From: Rhyacophila brunnea
Lineage: Eukaryota; Arthropoda; Insecta; Trichoptera; Rhyacophilidae
Assembly: GCA_022495005.1 (NCBI GenBank)
Contig: JAGYXB010000559.1
Coordinates: 930,001-994,000, forward strand
DNA length: 64,000 nt
Reading direction: 5' to 3'
Position numbers and translations under genes: made by a program. The notes below the pieces were generated by a model. That model searched no databases and was not told the DNA's origin. It worked only from the letters and a program-made list of their open reading frames with translations. Below are positions 35,447-48,326 of the stretch, in pieces; positions within the stretch are counted from its first letter, which is position 1; each line of letters begins with the position of its first letter.

Positions 35447-38115
35447 CATTGTAATATAACATTGACTGAATTAATTTGAAAGATATCTCCCACCCAACCA
35501 TTTAGTCCAAGATTTTTTATATGATAGAAAAGGTATTAGTTGCATTAAATTGTATTAGTTTCAGTTGCAGAATTTTTTATATTTTGACTATCTGCTTTCT
35601 TACAATCTGTTTCAGTTGACGTACATTTTGGTCTATAACTGATCGGTTAATAGATACATATCTAAAAGAAAAAGACAGTACATATTAAATTATGTAATAG
35701 TTAATCATAGATTCCATATATTAACGTTAGCATTCTGATCCATGACTACCTAGCCAGATAACATTATTTATGATGAAAATGTTAATTATCAGTTCTGTAA
35801 TCGGTGTCCAATATTAACGCCAAAATATATATTACTATTTAGAATCTAATATGTCAGTGTATTGTGATTTCTTGAATATAGGCAGAAAATTAAATGAAAC
35901 GTAATCAAAATAATAATTATACATCCCGCATCTCATTCTGGCGTAATCAAAAACATGTGTATGCCTAAGACAAACAATAAAATTAATATAAACAAGCTTT
36001 GCAAACATCCGCTGGCACAGTTTTCATACTTACTCAGTCAATTTTGGTTTAATGTTTAATTGATATGAAACAGCTGATGTATTTTGTGATTTTTAATGTC
36101 AGATTTGTTTCATCTTGGAATACTTACTTAAAGCATTAATAATGTTAATATAAATATTCAACTGCATAATTGCATAGTCAGTGAATACGAATTCAGTGTT
36201 TTATTAAATAATTATATTTATGGATAGTCATACTAACCCTAATAAGTGGAATTATGTGTTATTATATTATATTACTAGCGCGTCTTTGTAGGGTACCTAA
36301 ATGCTTTAACAATATTACTACCCTAACTTATTCTCATTCCAAATAGATATGTATTGCATTAATCGCATTATGCATAAATAAATAACCATATTATAATAAA
36401 ATAAGAGAAAAACAATATTAAAATAATCAATAAGTTAAGGAATATAAGTTAGTTTACAAGATGAAGAAAATATGATATTGTGACTATTGGCTAAAAAAAA
36501 TTGTATATACAAGAAATTATTTATGAGAATCCTAAATACCTAGTTGATAAAAAATACTTCGGTACCTACTTGTGAATTAATAATTTCAAAATTAATACAT
36601 TCATATACTCCAAGAAATGTGACAACAATTGAAATGAAAGTAACCTTTTTAATTTAAACATTATGTTAAGTGAGTAATAAATTTATTCAAAATTTAATTT
36701 AATAATAATTATACAAATTAATGGTCTTTATAGGACTCCATATTATTATGCAGCGAACTAAACCATGGGATTCATACATAACGCCTAAAATCAACACTAA
36801 TGGTGATTTAAGGGTGGAAACTTCTACGTTTGCTTAGTTGTGTGTTTATAAACACCTGCATAATATTACTAACTACAAACAAAGGCACATTTCTCCCCTT
36901 TTTACTCATGTTTTCCGTCAGAACAATGGTGCCTTTGCCAATTATATGCACATGCTTATGTACGTACCTATATTTCTGTACTAATTTATGATTTTCTGGA
37001 TTTAAAAAAGTATAGTAGGTACTATAAGAAAATATAAATTTTTACTGTTATTGTTAAGTATGTGAACATAATTATAATACCAATTGACAAGTCACTCGTG
37101 TCAAATATACACGATGCTAACCATGACGTACATATAAGATCTATTTTGATATTTCAATAAAGTTGAAACTATCACGTAGATTATTCCAGAGTCCCTACAG
37201 ACATCGAGAGAAAAAAATAATAAAAAAAACCTTAAATAATATATTTAATCAAATTATCTAAATATTCTATAATTAGGTTGCAAATATAAATGAACATTTT
37301 AATACGATCTATTATACAAAACATGACTGTTGACTAAGGTAATTTATTAATTAATAATCCTGTGATGTACTATAATTAGTGGAAAAGTTGGCCATCAAAC
37401 GATCCACATGTAAATAATTTCAGTACGTTCTGGTCAGTGTTTAAAGTTTTGAAACATAGGTCGAAAGTATAGGCACTTACAATATTAATTAAATACAGAC
37501 CTTATATTGATAAAACCTAAAATTAATAATTTTGCAAAAAAAGTAAAATTCCACACAACTTTCTGTTTTTTTTTTATACACAAAGTGGAAGGCAGTTTTT
37601 TTGCTTTGATGGAAAAAATGGAATGAAAAAAGTTTACACTTACGACATGTAAAAATATTCCAATTTATATGAACAGCCCAACATGTACCTAGTCGGGTGT
37701 AACACGAAGTGCTCTATATAAAACTCGAAATATATGCGGCATACAAAAAATGGGAGGTTACTTGTAATATTTTACTTTTTAAACGTCAAAGTTTTAGTAT
37801 AATAAATGACTAATGTGATAATAGTTCATACGCAAACTCCTTCCCCTCCATTGGTTAAATAGTTTTAAAAACGGTATTTAAATGAATATTATAAATTCAA
37901 AAAAGATTTTTACTCTTTTTGGTTGGACGTAGACCCTACTATTGATTTTTTTTTAAATCTTAGGAAACCCTAAGATATCTGGCATATATTATTACGTTCG
38001 ACAGAGGTAAAAAGACTAACATTTAGCTTACCGTTTACCAACAAACATTGTGGAAATATGTTTTTTTAACATAACATTTTTCATAAACACCACCACAACT
38101 AAATACGCGAATTCT
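35447..38115. other. Non-coding AT-rich stretch
   Basis: No gene, RNA or repeat end recognised. Confidence 0.5.
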
Positions 38116-38117
38116 TC

Positions 38118-38335
38118 GTAGGAATATATTCTTAAATCGTGTAAAGATGACTAAAAACGTTACCAATTTACTCGAAAAAGAAAACATGTCAATGAATATA
38201 TTATTATTATTACTAATATAACAATAAACATAACATTAAATGGACGCATGTTGAATTTTTATGACAAATTATGATTTTAGTCACGATCTTTTTCGATCAT
38301 GCCTCAGCTGAAGTATAGCCTTAAGGGGTCATCAT
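38118..38335 (+). repeat. Dispersed repeat R3, copy A
   Basis: Matches 57120-57378 in inverted orientation: GTAAAGATGACTAAAAA, CATGTCAATG, AACATAACATTAAATGGACG (in part), CATGTTGAATTTTTATGACA, AAAGATCGTGAC (inverted) and CCTCAGCTGA are shared. Copy A lacks a GC-rich insert of about 45 bp present in copy B. No terminal repeats were identified. Confidence 0.75.
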
Positions 38336-38339
38336 ACGA

Positions 38340-39350
38340 CCAGGGGATCACCCGCTGTATCGACGCGTCAAGTTTGCCAGAAGTACGTTAGGTTATGGTG
38401 GAATATTTGGACTCTAAAATTTAATATTAATTTCAATTCTCCAACATTTTAATATTATGTTCAAAGTATAAAATTCATTATATTTTTTTTAATATTAACG
38501 TACGTGTATCACATGACATTCAACATATTGATTTGATTGACTTTTCAAATATTAACAATAGTAGAATTTTTTTATTATGTAAACTTGAATAATATTTATT
38601 CTTGATAACATAATAGACAATTTTACGAAACATGTCGTATACTATATTTAATTTCCTGTATATGAATAATTTAGTATGTTTTATTTACTTATTATTCTAA
38701 GTAGATACCTATGGTTTTTATCAAAAATTAACTATAATATTAATATATATTATTTTCAATTATATACATAGTATTTTATAATGAAAATGCAAAATGTCTT
38801 GTATTAGTGGTTGCTATGAAATTTAAATGTTTAAATATATACATATTAAAGTAGAGAAAGTTAATGTATTAATACAAACCACGTATGTAGGAATGTAGAT
38901 AAAATATTCCATATCTGCTTGAAACGTGTATCAAAACATTGTCTATAAAATAATAATGCAAATTTTAGGACACCTTGTTTGTCGAGCGAGAAAGAGACAG
39001 TGAGGAAAGGTACAACTAAGTACAATGGCAAACACAAATAATATGTAGAAGCATTGAGTCAAGAGAAAATAATTTAATAGAGAATGACAATATGGAATAA
39101 GCGAGAGAAAACGACACGAAATATTGTGGATGACGACACAAAAGTTATCATAAGCTTTTAAGAGGCTCTTATAGAAACTTATTTTTTTTTTGTAGAATTA
39201 ATAATGTTATCGTTAACTAACTATTGTCATAATTGAAATATAGAACGGTAACAGAAAATTATCCATTATTCTTCTTCATCTTCGGCGTGACCGAATATTA
39301 AACAGATTGTTTACAAATTATTGTCATCATCCCTATTAGCTATCGTATCC
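38340..39350. other. Non-coding AT-rich stretch
   Basis: Nothing recognisable apart from a GC-richer 60 bp next to repeat R3 (38330-38395). Confidence 0.45.
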
Positions 39351-39354
39351 GGAA

Positions 39355-39705
39355 ATTTGTATGTAAACGGTTCACCGCAGGACATTTATTCGTGCGCCAC
39401 AGTACGTGAAACATGAATTCGTATAACATTTAATCAAATCACGAGTTTTTCGTTGAACATTTAACATGTGGCGAATTTTATGAGATGTCTTTACTAGGTT
39501 AGGTTAGGTTAAGTTAGGGTTAATCTAATTGGAACAGTACTATTTGCAAACTATCGCCGCATTTTGTAAGATACGTACAAATGTATTCTACGGTGAAATG
39601 TTCAACGAAGAACCCGTAATTTGATAAAATGTTATACGAACTCATGTTTCACGTACTTCGGCGCACGAATAGGTGTCCCACGATGAACTGCATACGTACA
39701 ACTTA
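39355..39705. mobile_element. Foldback element with (TTAGG)n in its loop (about 350 bp)
   Basis: The left arm (to 39463) and right arm (from 39596) are inverted copies. Shared words, with the right arm reverse complemented, are ATTCGTGCGCC, AGTACGTGAAACATGA, TTCGTATAACATTT, CGAGTTTTTCGTTGAACATT (against GGGTTCTTCGTTGAACATTT). No coding sequence. Outer ends are approximate (GTATG and GTTCACCGCAGGACA side). The unpaired centre of about 130 bp contains the telomere-like tract listed next. Confidence 0.82.
39495..39522 (+). repeat. Short (TTAGG)n-like tract
   Basis: TAGGTTAGGTTAGGTTAAGT followed by TAGGGTTA. TTAGG is the ancestral insect telomere repeat. Only about four units, two of them imperfect, so chance or a repair scar at an interstitial site are both possible. 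Confidence 0.6.
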
Positions 39706-41520
39706 CATGTAACCATTAGCTATGTGATCAAAAACTGAAGGTAGTCATAAATACCAGTTTCCAGCACCATATTTCAAATGTGTCTAGTCTATCTACCTTC
39801 TATCTTTAACATTTAAGTCTTTGAAGCATATTATATATAAATTAGGAAGATAATGTTATGTTATCATACGTCCTGGTATATTTAGTAATTGTTTGTAACT
39901 GATTATTAAATATACTCATTTGTTTACATAAATAATAAAAAAATAAATTGTAAACATAATACACAATGTGTAAATCCGTAATAATTTATAATATAAAAAT
40001 AATGAACCCAACTTTTAAAAAAATAAGAAAAACTTTTAAAATTAAAATAATGAAGCAGAAATCATAAAAGTTTACACGATAATAAATTAAGGAACTTTAT
40101 TTTGGTCGCTATAAAAATAATTGAATAGTAGAGTAGAAATAATGCTCTGAGTAAAAGTTAAACAGGTAAACATTTATTTTTATCAAGCTTCTAGCGAGCG
40201 GCTTAAAGTCTTTCGACTTGTTTTCAATTTAATTAGATTAAGCTCGAATAGGGTTACCAAAGTGCGCCCTCTTCACAGAATGGTGGCTAATTTTGCAGAC
40301 TTTTTTTATGACTAATGAACTGAAAAAAGTCATATTGTGAATAATTCTCTGATACATATTATTATATTTAAGAGATTATGGGATGATAATGGTGATGAAA
40401 ATATTTTTTTTACCCATTTTAATACAAGAGAATAAAATAATAAAAACTATGTTATTTTAATTATTACCTTACGCGATTTCAAATAAATTAAGTATCCTCT
40501 CTGGTAATATCATAATGTAATATATTGTCTGTTAATAACTATCTACTAGATATTATTTGATAAACTAATACTTTGATCGTTCTTAAGCTACACTTTAATA
40601 TAAATGTTTAAGTATATAAAATAATAAATAAACACAATGTAAGGTTTTATCTATAATTTGTAACTTTAAAACATTATTCAGTAATTTTCATATATTTTAT
40701 TATATTCAGGGATTTCCCACGTTTAATTAAAGAAATATGGTATCCCGAACTTGGACAGATTGTAAGTATGAAGGTTTATTACTCGCTAGTTAGTTGAAGC
40801 AACCGAGTTAAGTTAACCTATTTATAGTTTATGTTTTACTTAAACCTTTAGTATTAAAGAAAAATAATAGTAAATTAAGCTTATTTCATATAAATTATAT
40901 TTCAAAATAAGATAAAATGAGTAGATTCGTACCTATTGCGATGATTTAATGTCTCACTAACAGAATACTATTTTATTTGATATTTTGAGATGGATTACTA
41001 ATTCAATACCTAATAACAATAAAATAAATAAATTATTAATGGGATTTTTTGGATGTTAAATTTTTTTTTTTGAGATGTTTTAAGAGACTTAATAAACTTG
41101 TTCTAATTAATAATGTGATATCGAGTAGGAACTAAATAAATATATATTTATCACTTACATAATAATTAATTGGTCTGCCTTACCTGAAACAAAAACAAAT
41201 GTTTATTAGCAAAATAATTACAAAATCTCTGATAAAGGAGTGATTGGTAAGGAACTTTTTTGTATTATTATCCTTTCATTTATTGTATAATAATAATTAT
41301 TATTAATGTATCAACCTCACTAGTAGAATTCCATTTATTGTAAACTTTAACTACTGTATAAATTATATGATAAGTCGTAGAAAGACATAATAAAAAAATA
41401 TTAAATCCTTTATTGAATACACAAGATTAAACATAATATTATAATATTGGACTCATATATACTGTAACATTTTAAATGATATATCATTGAGAAGGCTCCG
41501 TATAGTTGTGCCAATTACGT
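39706..41520. other. Non-coding AT-rich stretch
   Basis: No gene, RNA or repeat end recognised. Confidence 0.5.
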
Positions 41521-41522
41521 GT

Positions 41523-41772
41523 ACTGTCAATGTCAATATGACATAGATTTGTTGTTTTTATTTAATAAAATGCATTTTTTTGTAGTACTTATTCCACTTT
41601 TAATCAAGAGATTAGGATCGGTTTCGTCCGCCTCAGTGTCCGAAAAATGTCCCTCTGAGGCGGACGAAACCGGTCCTAATCTCATGATTAAAAGTGGAAT
41701 AAGCACTACAAAAAAAATGCGTTTTATTAAATAAAAACAACAATGCAATGCAGTTCCACCATGACTTGACAG
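41523..41772. mobile_element. Palindromic foldback element (about 250 bp)
   Basis: Arms 41549-41637 and 41656-41743 are nearly perfect inverted copies (TTTAATAAAATGC, TACTTATTCCACTTTTAATC and GTTTCGTCCGCCTCAG on the left), separated by about 18 bp. A weaker outer pair, ACTGTCAA on the left and TTGACAGT on the right, suggests the true ends. The mirror-image frames at 41519-41734 plus and 41533-41748 minus encode nearly the same peptide because of the palindrome, and are not evidence for a protein. Confidence 0.88.
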
Positions 41773-41774
41773 TT

Positions 41775-43030
41775 AACAAAATAAAAGAAATGATATAGAT
41801 TTATCTATAGTTTATGAATATACTATTATAAATGATATCAATTATTATAAGATATTATTTTAATTGATTTTAGTAAAGTTAATGCTATTACATTTGAGTA
41901 GAAAATATAAATCAATGAGAATTTTAATTCAAATTATACCATGTGCTTTCGCTCGATAGTATTAATTTTATTATATCGTCATTATGTAGTTAACCATTTT
42001 TTAACAAACGAAAAATCAACATCTTATTGTCTCTGATTATCATCGCTATGTCAATAAACCAAATAATATATTAGTATGTACTAATACAATTGTCTGTTTA
42101 TAAAATCTTCACTTTGTGGAAGCATATAATGTAGATCTACCTGTACTTCGTTTAGGAGCAAACATGGTACCTACTTTATAACATAGGAGTATAATATTAA
42201 ACACGGTGGGAAAATGTAGTTTATATTATGCTCACAAGTATTCTAAATCGTGGAATTACTAAATCTTCCCCATTTATTTAACCGTAAAAGCCAGAATCCA
42301 CGGTTACTGAACAACATCCGATAAACAGAGCTTAGACAATTTATTTTGTTATTATAGCTATATTAGACAATGCGTATACCTGTCCTTAAACACCTATAGC
42401 TGAGGATAATGTTGCTTAGTACATATACACTCATTACACAAACTCAAGTAATGCGGCTATGCAGGGCGAAGGTAAGCTTTTCGATCCGCATAATAAGCGA
42501 TGTGGGGTAAATCCTTAGCCTAAACAACGCAGTGGTAGAAGCGTCGCGGCGCCGGCATCGATGCGAGCTTTTAGTACTGTGCTCACGAGCTTGTTGGATG
42601 TTGAAAAGCTCCGGTGGTAACGATAGCCTATTCAAAGTGCCGGACGTTTAATCGATACCCCGTAACTACGTACAGTAATTAAGCCTGAAAAATAATGGCG
42701 TCGGTTGCAGACTTAACTCCGAGTTAAGTAAGGACGTGCGCGTAATGCTCTACGTGAAAATTAACGGGGTTCATAGTGTTGCCATACACGTTGCCTTCTT
42801 AGTAAGCGTATTGTTGCTGTTCTGATAACGCTTTAAGACACGTGCCACAACAGTTTTAAAATTAAATGAATACTTGTATTCATGTAAAAAAAAAATTAGT
42901 AAGTCTGAAACAATTAAATTTTCCTTTACTATTTAATATAGTCAACAAATCAATACGTGATAAAACTATGGTGGTGTATGATATGCATATAGGTTATTAA
43001 GGACAACTTTTTAATTCATATTAATCTATA
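41775..43030. other. Non-coding stretch with a GC/CpG-richer island at 42440-42720
   Basis: Mostly AT-rich and featureless. The island has a far higher CpG density than the flanks (for example GTCGCGGCGCCGGCATCGAT) and includes a 63-codon minus frame without family resemblance. It might be a regulatory or untranslated segment, or a repeat fragment not otherwise present here. Confidence 0.4.
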
Positions 43031-43033
43031 ATC

Positions 43034-43742
43034 TCTCTCTTCTTGGTCGGGCACTCATGGCTGAGGATCGTGACCACATTTAAATTTCGCCATCCTTTGA
43101 GCGACCAAGACTTTCCATCCTTCTCGATCTTCCGCTTCTCTCAGGGCAGAATGGATAGTGGCCCCAGTCAGCTCTTTCACTCTGTCGCTCCAGCGTGTAG
43201 ACGCTCTTCCCCTGCTTCGCTTTCCCTAGAGGCCACCCAAAACCACCAGTCTTCCCAGGTTGTCCGGTCCGCGCCTGACAATATGTCAAAAAAACTGCAA
43301 AATTCATCTCAGACATATTGTCGAGAGCCGTTCCTTTATTTGCAGTCTCTGGATGATGGACTGGTTCGTCCTGTGCTCCGTCCAAGAAATACGAAGCATT
43401 CAGCGCCAACACCACATCTCAAAGGCATCAATTGCCTTCCGTTCCCTTGCCTTTAGGGTCCACGACTCGACTCCGTATAAAAGTATGGAGAACATTAATG
43501 CTTGCACAACCATCATTTTTGTGGCAATCGAAATTCCCTGATCCTTCCATATAGTGGTAAGGCGTGTCATCGCACTTTTTACAATCTGTGTGCGCCTTCT
43601 TATTTCCGCTTCGCATCCGCCCTTTCCACTGATGGTCGATCCAAGATATACAAACTCGTCGACTGTTTCGAGGTTTTGGAGTGTACTTGGTGTTGGTAGA
43701 AGGTTGGCCCGATCAACAACCATTAACTTGGTCTTATTATAC
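43034..43742 (-). pseudogene. 5'-truncated RTE-like LINE, reverse transcriptase C-terminus
   Basis: The minus strand stays in one frame from about 43742 to 43057. It opens with TKLMVVDRANLL and continues through EFVYLGSTISGKGGCEAEIR, ATKMMVVQALMFSILLYGVE and IDAFEMWCWR, then (after a stop) MLRISWTEHRTNQSI and HIVRR, and ends with a TRWSDRVKELTG-type tail. These are the terminal motifs of endonuclease-reverse transcriptases of RTE/CR1-like insect LINEs. There are four in-frame stops (about 43401, 43310, 43295 and 43222), at least two explicable as CGA to TGA changes, and no frameshift. The catalytic core with its YxDD box and the endonuclease are absent. The 3' end is shared with 53092-53268. 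Confidence 0.88.
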
Positions 43743-43745
43743 GAA

Positions 43746-44380
43746 TTTAAAAATACTAGAATATGTTATGCGGAATGATTAAGTGATTATTTCTTAAATA
43801 CAATACAATTTATTTATAGAAAAATTTGTTAACTTTGACTTAATTAACAATCTTACACAAGTCGATTTTATGTAGCCATTAGTATCTAGTTACTAATTAA
43901 AGTTAGACACTTTTATAAGTTTAATGTATGTAATTATATAATAGAAATGCGAATAGTAAAAAAAAGATGCATTCATCAGTAACCAAGCGACGTCGCGATT
44001 GTAGCACCGTTGTGCCAAACAGCGTCGTTACATGAAGTTTCGCTTGAAACTAAAAGGTTAAGCCGGTCGGATTAAAAACGCCATTCAATTAAGGCTGTAT
44101 CAGATCGTTGGGCTACGGGTAGCCGATTAGAGAGTTTAGCCCAGGGTCTGGGTTGTTTTCTATCGCTTAGCTTGTCTAAAATAGCTGCAAGTTTTAGCAA
44201 CATAAATTGGATTTTGTTATTATGCATTTGTCCTCAAACCAGAGTAAATATGTAACTATTTTAATCTGTGATATTAGGCAAATTACGCATGTGTTGTAAG
44301 TAAAAAAAACAATATTTTTCAATGTCATGGCGTGTTATTACCAGAGTTTAGAACTTTTGTGTTTTTTTTATATCAGAACT
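43746..44380. other. Non-coding stretch
   Basis: Nothing recognised. A GC-richer segment at 44040-44180 includes GGGCTA and TAGCCC about 20 bp apart, a weak hairpin. Confidence 0.4.
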
Positions 44381-44383
44381 ATC

Positions 44384-44620
44384 CTTCTGATATGCAAGAC
44401 TGTAATTCAGAAGGAGAGCTCACTATTCGGATAGAAATGGCTAGTGGAACATTCAGCTGGATACGGAAAGTCTGGGTCTTACGCGGTTCTATTCGATTAA
44501 GACAAAATTCAGACATTTTATCACTTTTGTATTCTGACAGTCCTGCTTCATTGTAGCCATGGAAACTTACGAAGACTCAACTTACTTGACTAAGATCAAT
44601 ACTACGATACTGATATGACA
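44384..44620 (+). pseudogene. Decayed non-LTR reverse transcriptase fragment
   Basis: In one frame: DCNSEGELTIRIEMASGTF, then SWIRKVWVLRGSIRLR. After a shift of frame, CILTVLLHCSHGNLRRL. This parallels the family pattern D-C-x-x-E-I-x-x-R-I-E-x-A-R-x-x-F, then R-K-V-L-x-x, then x-L-R-L-R, then C-Y-I-x-S-x-L-L-Y-G-x-E-x-W-T-L. It lies about 650 bp from the 43 kb LINE but in opposite orientation and of a different family type. Its protein region directly precedes the one preserved at 34640-34970. Confidence 0.58.
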
Positions 44621-44856
44621 TAGGAAAACGAAATAGAAATGGTGAGTGATAAGGATTCTATGAGACCTCACGTAGTGTCCATAATTTATCTAAGTAGCGG
44701 CCATGAACGAGGAAGAACATTTTTAATAGTAGCCAATTTCAGGTTTTAAGCCATACCTTAACACGTTTAATCTAACTACTTAAATAATTATTCGGATTGA
44801 CTATAATATTTCAAAATCAATTATTGATGCTTTTTGAATAAAATATATTCTATTAA

Positions 44857-46242
44857 CGGCCCACGTGCTCGTTGTAGGTCAAAATTGAGTTTTTATCGTA
44901 TTTTCAAACCATGACCCTGGACACTCCTTAAACGTTGTAGATAATCTATTTATATAATTTTGAAGCCTTATTATGCTTTATAGTTATTTTAAACATTTGA
45001 TGACTGCATAAAGTATTTTTGTTACATAAAATAGTATTCTTTTAAACCTCTCGCTCTAATGTTTTAGAATATAGTCATATTTAGGTACATAACTGTGCAG
45101 TGGTGTTAAGATTTTTTACATTTATTAATTTTTAAACGCATTTATAAAACCATTAGTATAATTTATTACGAGATAATTTTTGTAAAATATTCACGATAAA
45201 GAATTATATTGATAATCTCTGTGATCCCAAATTTGACAAGAATTAGGCATTGTATTATTCAAAAAATTGGCAAGATTAACACATTTGAAGATAATTCTGA
45301 AGATACTAATTATAAGCTATGTCTTTGACCATTCAAGTGTGATAAACATCCTACTAATAATGATTGCTTTATAATAATTATTGACCTAAGAATAAGGTAG
45401 TGTTTTTTTGAAATACACCATTTCTTTTGTCATTCCCCAGTGGTTAAGCTACAACATACGGCCGTAGCCATAAATTGACAAACTATAATTGAAGTAGGGA
45501 GTAAAATGATATTGACGCGCGTGTTTGAACATGTACCGTTTAAAAAAAATAAAAAAAAATCGGTTTGGTACATGTTCAAACACGCGCGTTAACATAATTT
45601 TAGTCCCTACTTTAATTATTGTTTGTCAATTTATGGCTACGACCGTATGTTGTAGCTTAACCACTGGGGAATGCCAAAAGAAATGGCGTATTTCAAAAAC
45701 ACTACCTTATTCTTAGGTCAATAATTATTATAAAGCAATCATTATTCGTAGGATGTTTATCACACTTGAATGGTCAAAGACATAGCTTATAATGAGTATC
45801 TTTAGAATTATTTTCAAATGTGTTAATCTTGCCCATTTTTTGAATAAAATGCCTAATTCTTGTCAAATTTGGGATCACAGAGATTATCAATATAATTTTT
45901 TATCGAAAATATTTCACTATAATAATGTCGACATAAATTATACAGATAGTTTTATAAATGCGTTTGAAAATTAATAAATGTAAAAAATTATAACACCACT
46001 GCACAGTTATGTACCGAAATATGACTACAATCTAAAACATTAGAGCGAGAGGTTTAAAAGAATACTATTTTATGTAACAAAAATACTTTATGCAGTCATC
46101 AAATGTTTAAAATAACTATAAAGGATAATAAGGCTTCAAAATTATATAAATAGATTATCTACAACGTTTAAGGAAAGTCCAGGATCATGGTTTGAAAATA
46201 CAATAAAAACTCAATTTTGACCTTCGACGAGCATGTCCCCCC
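44857..46242. mobile_element. Long foldback element F1, copy 3 (1386 bp)
   Basis: TTAA lies at both ends (44853-44856 and 46243-46246). Arms 44857-45538 and 45567-46242 are near-identical inverted copies and homologous to copy 1 over their full length, including the asymmetrical outer ends (CGGCCCACG on the left, GGGGGGACA reverse complemented from the right). The same asymmetry in two distant copies shows that both descend from one already asymmetrical source. There is no coding sequence; the 45792-45974 plus frame is a by-product of the arm. Confidence 0.95.
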
Positions 46243-46246
46243 TTAA

Positions 46247-48150
46247 GTTTTCTTCCTTAAATGTTCTAGAGTACATAATTTGGTGTGGTAAAATATTAGA
46301 GCTGCAACTTTATTGGTAACAAAGTAATGTTAAAAGATATCTGCATCAGACCAATTAATGTGAAAAAAGGTTGATATGACAAAAAGATATATAGATATGT
46401 TTGTATTGGGATGGGATCGCTTATTTTGATATAAAATACTTCAAAATATCTTAAACTAATTTCTAGACTGATTTCAAAATTTTGTTTTTGCTCTCCTGTA
46501 AAATGAGTAAACAGCAGTTATAACCGTTTGTCATCACAGTAGGTACCGAAATATAGTATTTAGTTAATTTAAAAATTCTTCAATGTACAAATCGGGCAAG
46601 CTTGGAAAATAGTTATATCTACCATCCTATAAATAAATGAAAACATTGAGAGTAATAATAATTAATGAATGAACAAGATAATTAAGCATTCTCCATAAGT
46701 AACCTAGCTAAAAAATACCCTCTACTCAATTGTAAATTTTATCAGATATCTCTCGCTGACATCATATTTGTACCTAGGAAGCAGACTCCATTTTTGTCAG
46801 TTTTCGACAGAATAATTATGGTGAAACCATTTTTTATAATTAATAATAATTTTAAATTTCTAACTCCTATAATAAAAAGAATAGGCTCTTCACATAAGAT
46901 GCAAGTGCCATACCATATTAGAACCAAAATTATGCAACTCCATAGAATGTATAAGAAATAGAGCGTGTTGCCTGAAAGGCATAAGCTAGTCAACTATGTC
47001 TGACTTTCAGTTGGGTCAATCGACTAATTTCACCTGGAAAGCGGTTGGTAAATTTGGGATATCATACGAAGAGAGAGAAAGCCAATTCTCGTTAGTACTC
47101 AACTGAAGTATCGATGTATTCTGATCTGATCAATTATCTGATTGTATTCATTAACAATAATTATTATAATGTTTTATAAATTCAATCATCGCATTTCAAA
47201 GCCACAGCGGTAACCATGCAACACCTGATCTTATTTTATATAGGTACCTACCTACGTTTTGTTAAGATATTAATTTATGAAATTTCCATACCTAGTAGTT
47301 GCAACGAGGCTCAGTGTACTAATTCAATGAATACATTTATAGACGAAACCTTAGACACAATTTTTATTCATGTTGTTTTCGGATTAGACTTGTGTTGTGT
47401 GATGTGTTTTAATTACATTTATTTTGTTCGATTCGCGTATAGAGCAGTGCTATTGCGCCTTTCAAAGTCTTCTGACCTTAGCAACAAACAAGATTAATTT
47501 CCCATAAAGTAGCTTAATTTGAAATCGATCCGTCGATGTACTCATCGCTAACGAGGCTAACAAACCGATACAACTCAAAACCGTACCGATATGGCTCGAT
47601 GAGATAGGTGTGTGATGTTTTGAAACAGTAATAAAACACAGAAATGTTTGTTTAAATTATCTGTTTTTTTTACTTCCTGCATTATTATGCCATTCGGCTG
47701 TATATTATAGTAAATATAGTATTATATTATATTGCCCGTTAAATACGAAATGTGCATTTAAAATATCGCATGCATACAGTAATAAAAACTGCTTGAAGAT
47801 CATGGCCGTTTTTGTTATGAAAGAACTTCAAACGTCGTTTCGCAATGAACCAATTTACCATTACGATGCACACAATGTAGTTTGAAACTGCATTATAATT
47901 CACAGAACTGTAAAATCTTGAAAATCTACATTGACCAGTGGGTGCTATTGTTTTAAATTTAAATATGGATCTGTGGAATTATGTACTAGGTATATCGCCC
48001 AAAATAAATCAAAATTATTATGGTTTCATTTAGGCAGGGTATAATTGATTTTTAAAAACTAGGACCACCTGTAAATTACAGTATTGGTTCAATTAAAAAA
48101 CAAATACGTATGACTAACAAAATTTAGTGTGCATTATTTATGCGGATTTT
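46247..48150. other. Non-coding AT-rich stretch
   Basis: No gene recognised. Frames at 46742-46993 minus and 47216-47497 plus show no family motifs. Confidence 0.45.
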
Positions 48151-48154
48151 AACA

Positions 48155-48180
48155 GCCTACCTTCACCCTTTGCCACTGTG
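48155..48180. repeat. Possible solo hAT end related to the 23 kb element
   Basis: GCCTACCTTCACCCTTTGCC followed by ACTG resembles the inverted left end of the 23273 element (which has GCCTACC, then TCACCCTTCGCCACTG). No matching opposite end was found within 1 kb. Confidence 0.4.
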
Positions 48181-48326
48181 GTATATATGTGTATATATTT
48201 CACACGATGGGTTTGAACCGCCCTAGAGATTGATAATGTTTATATACCTACATGTAATATAATATATATTGCACATGGACACACCGCAATAATATAGGCA
48301 TTGCAGTCGAGAGTAGAGGATAAAGG

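Noticed and set aside
41519..41748. Two 71-codon frames on opposite strands encoding almost the same peptide
   Set aside because: The identity is forced by the palindromic element beneath them. There is no independent sign of coding.
43043..43541. Plus-strand frames of up to 137 codons
   Set aside because: They are antisense to the LINE reverse transcriptase fragment.
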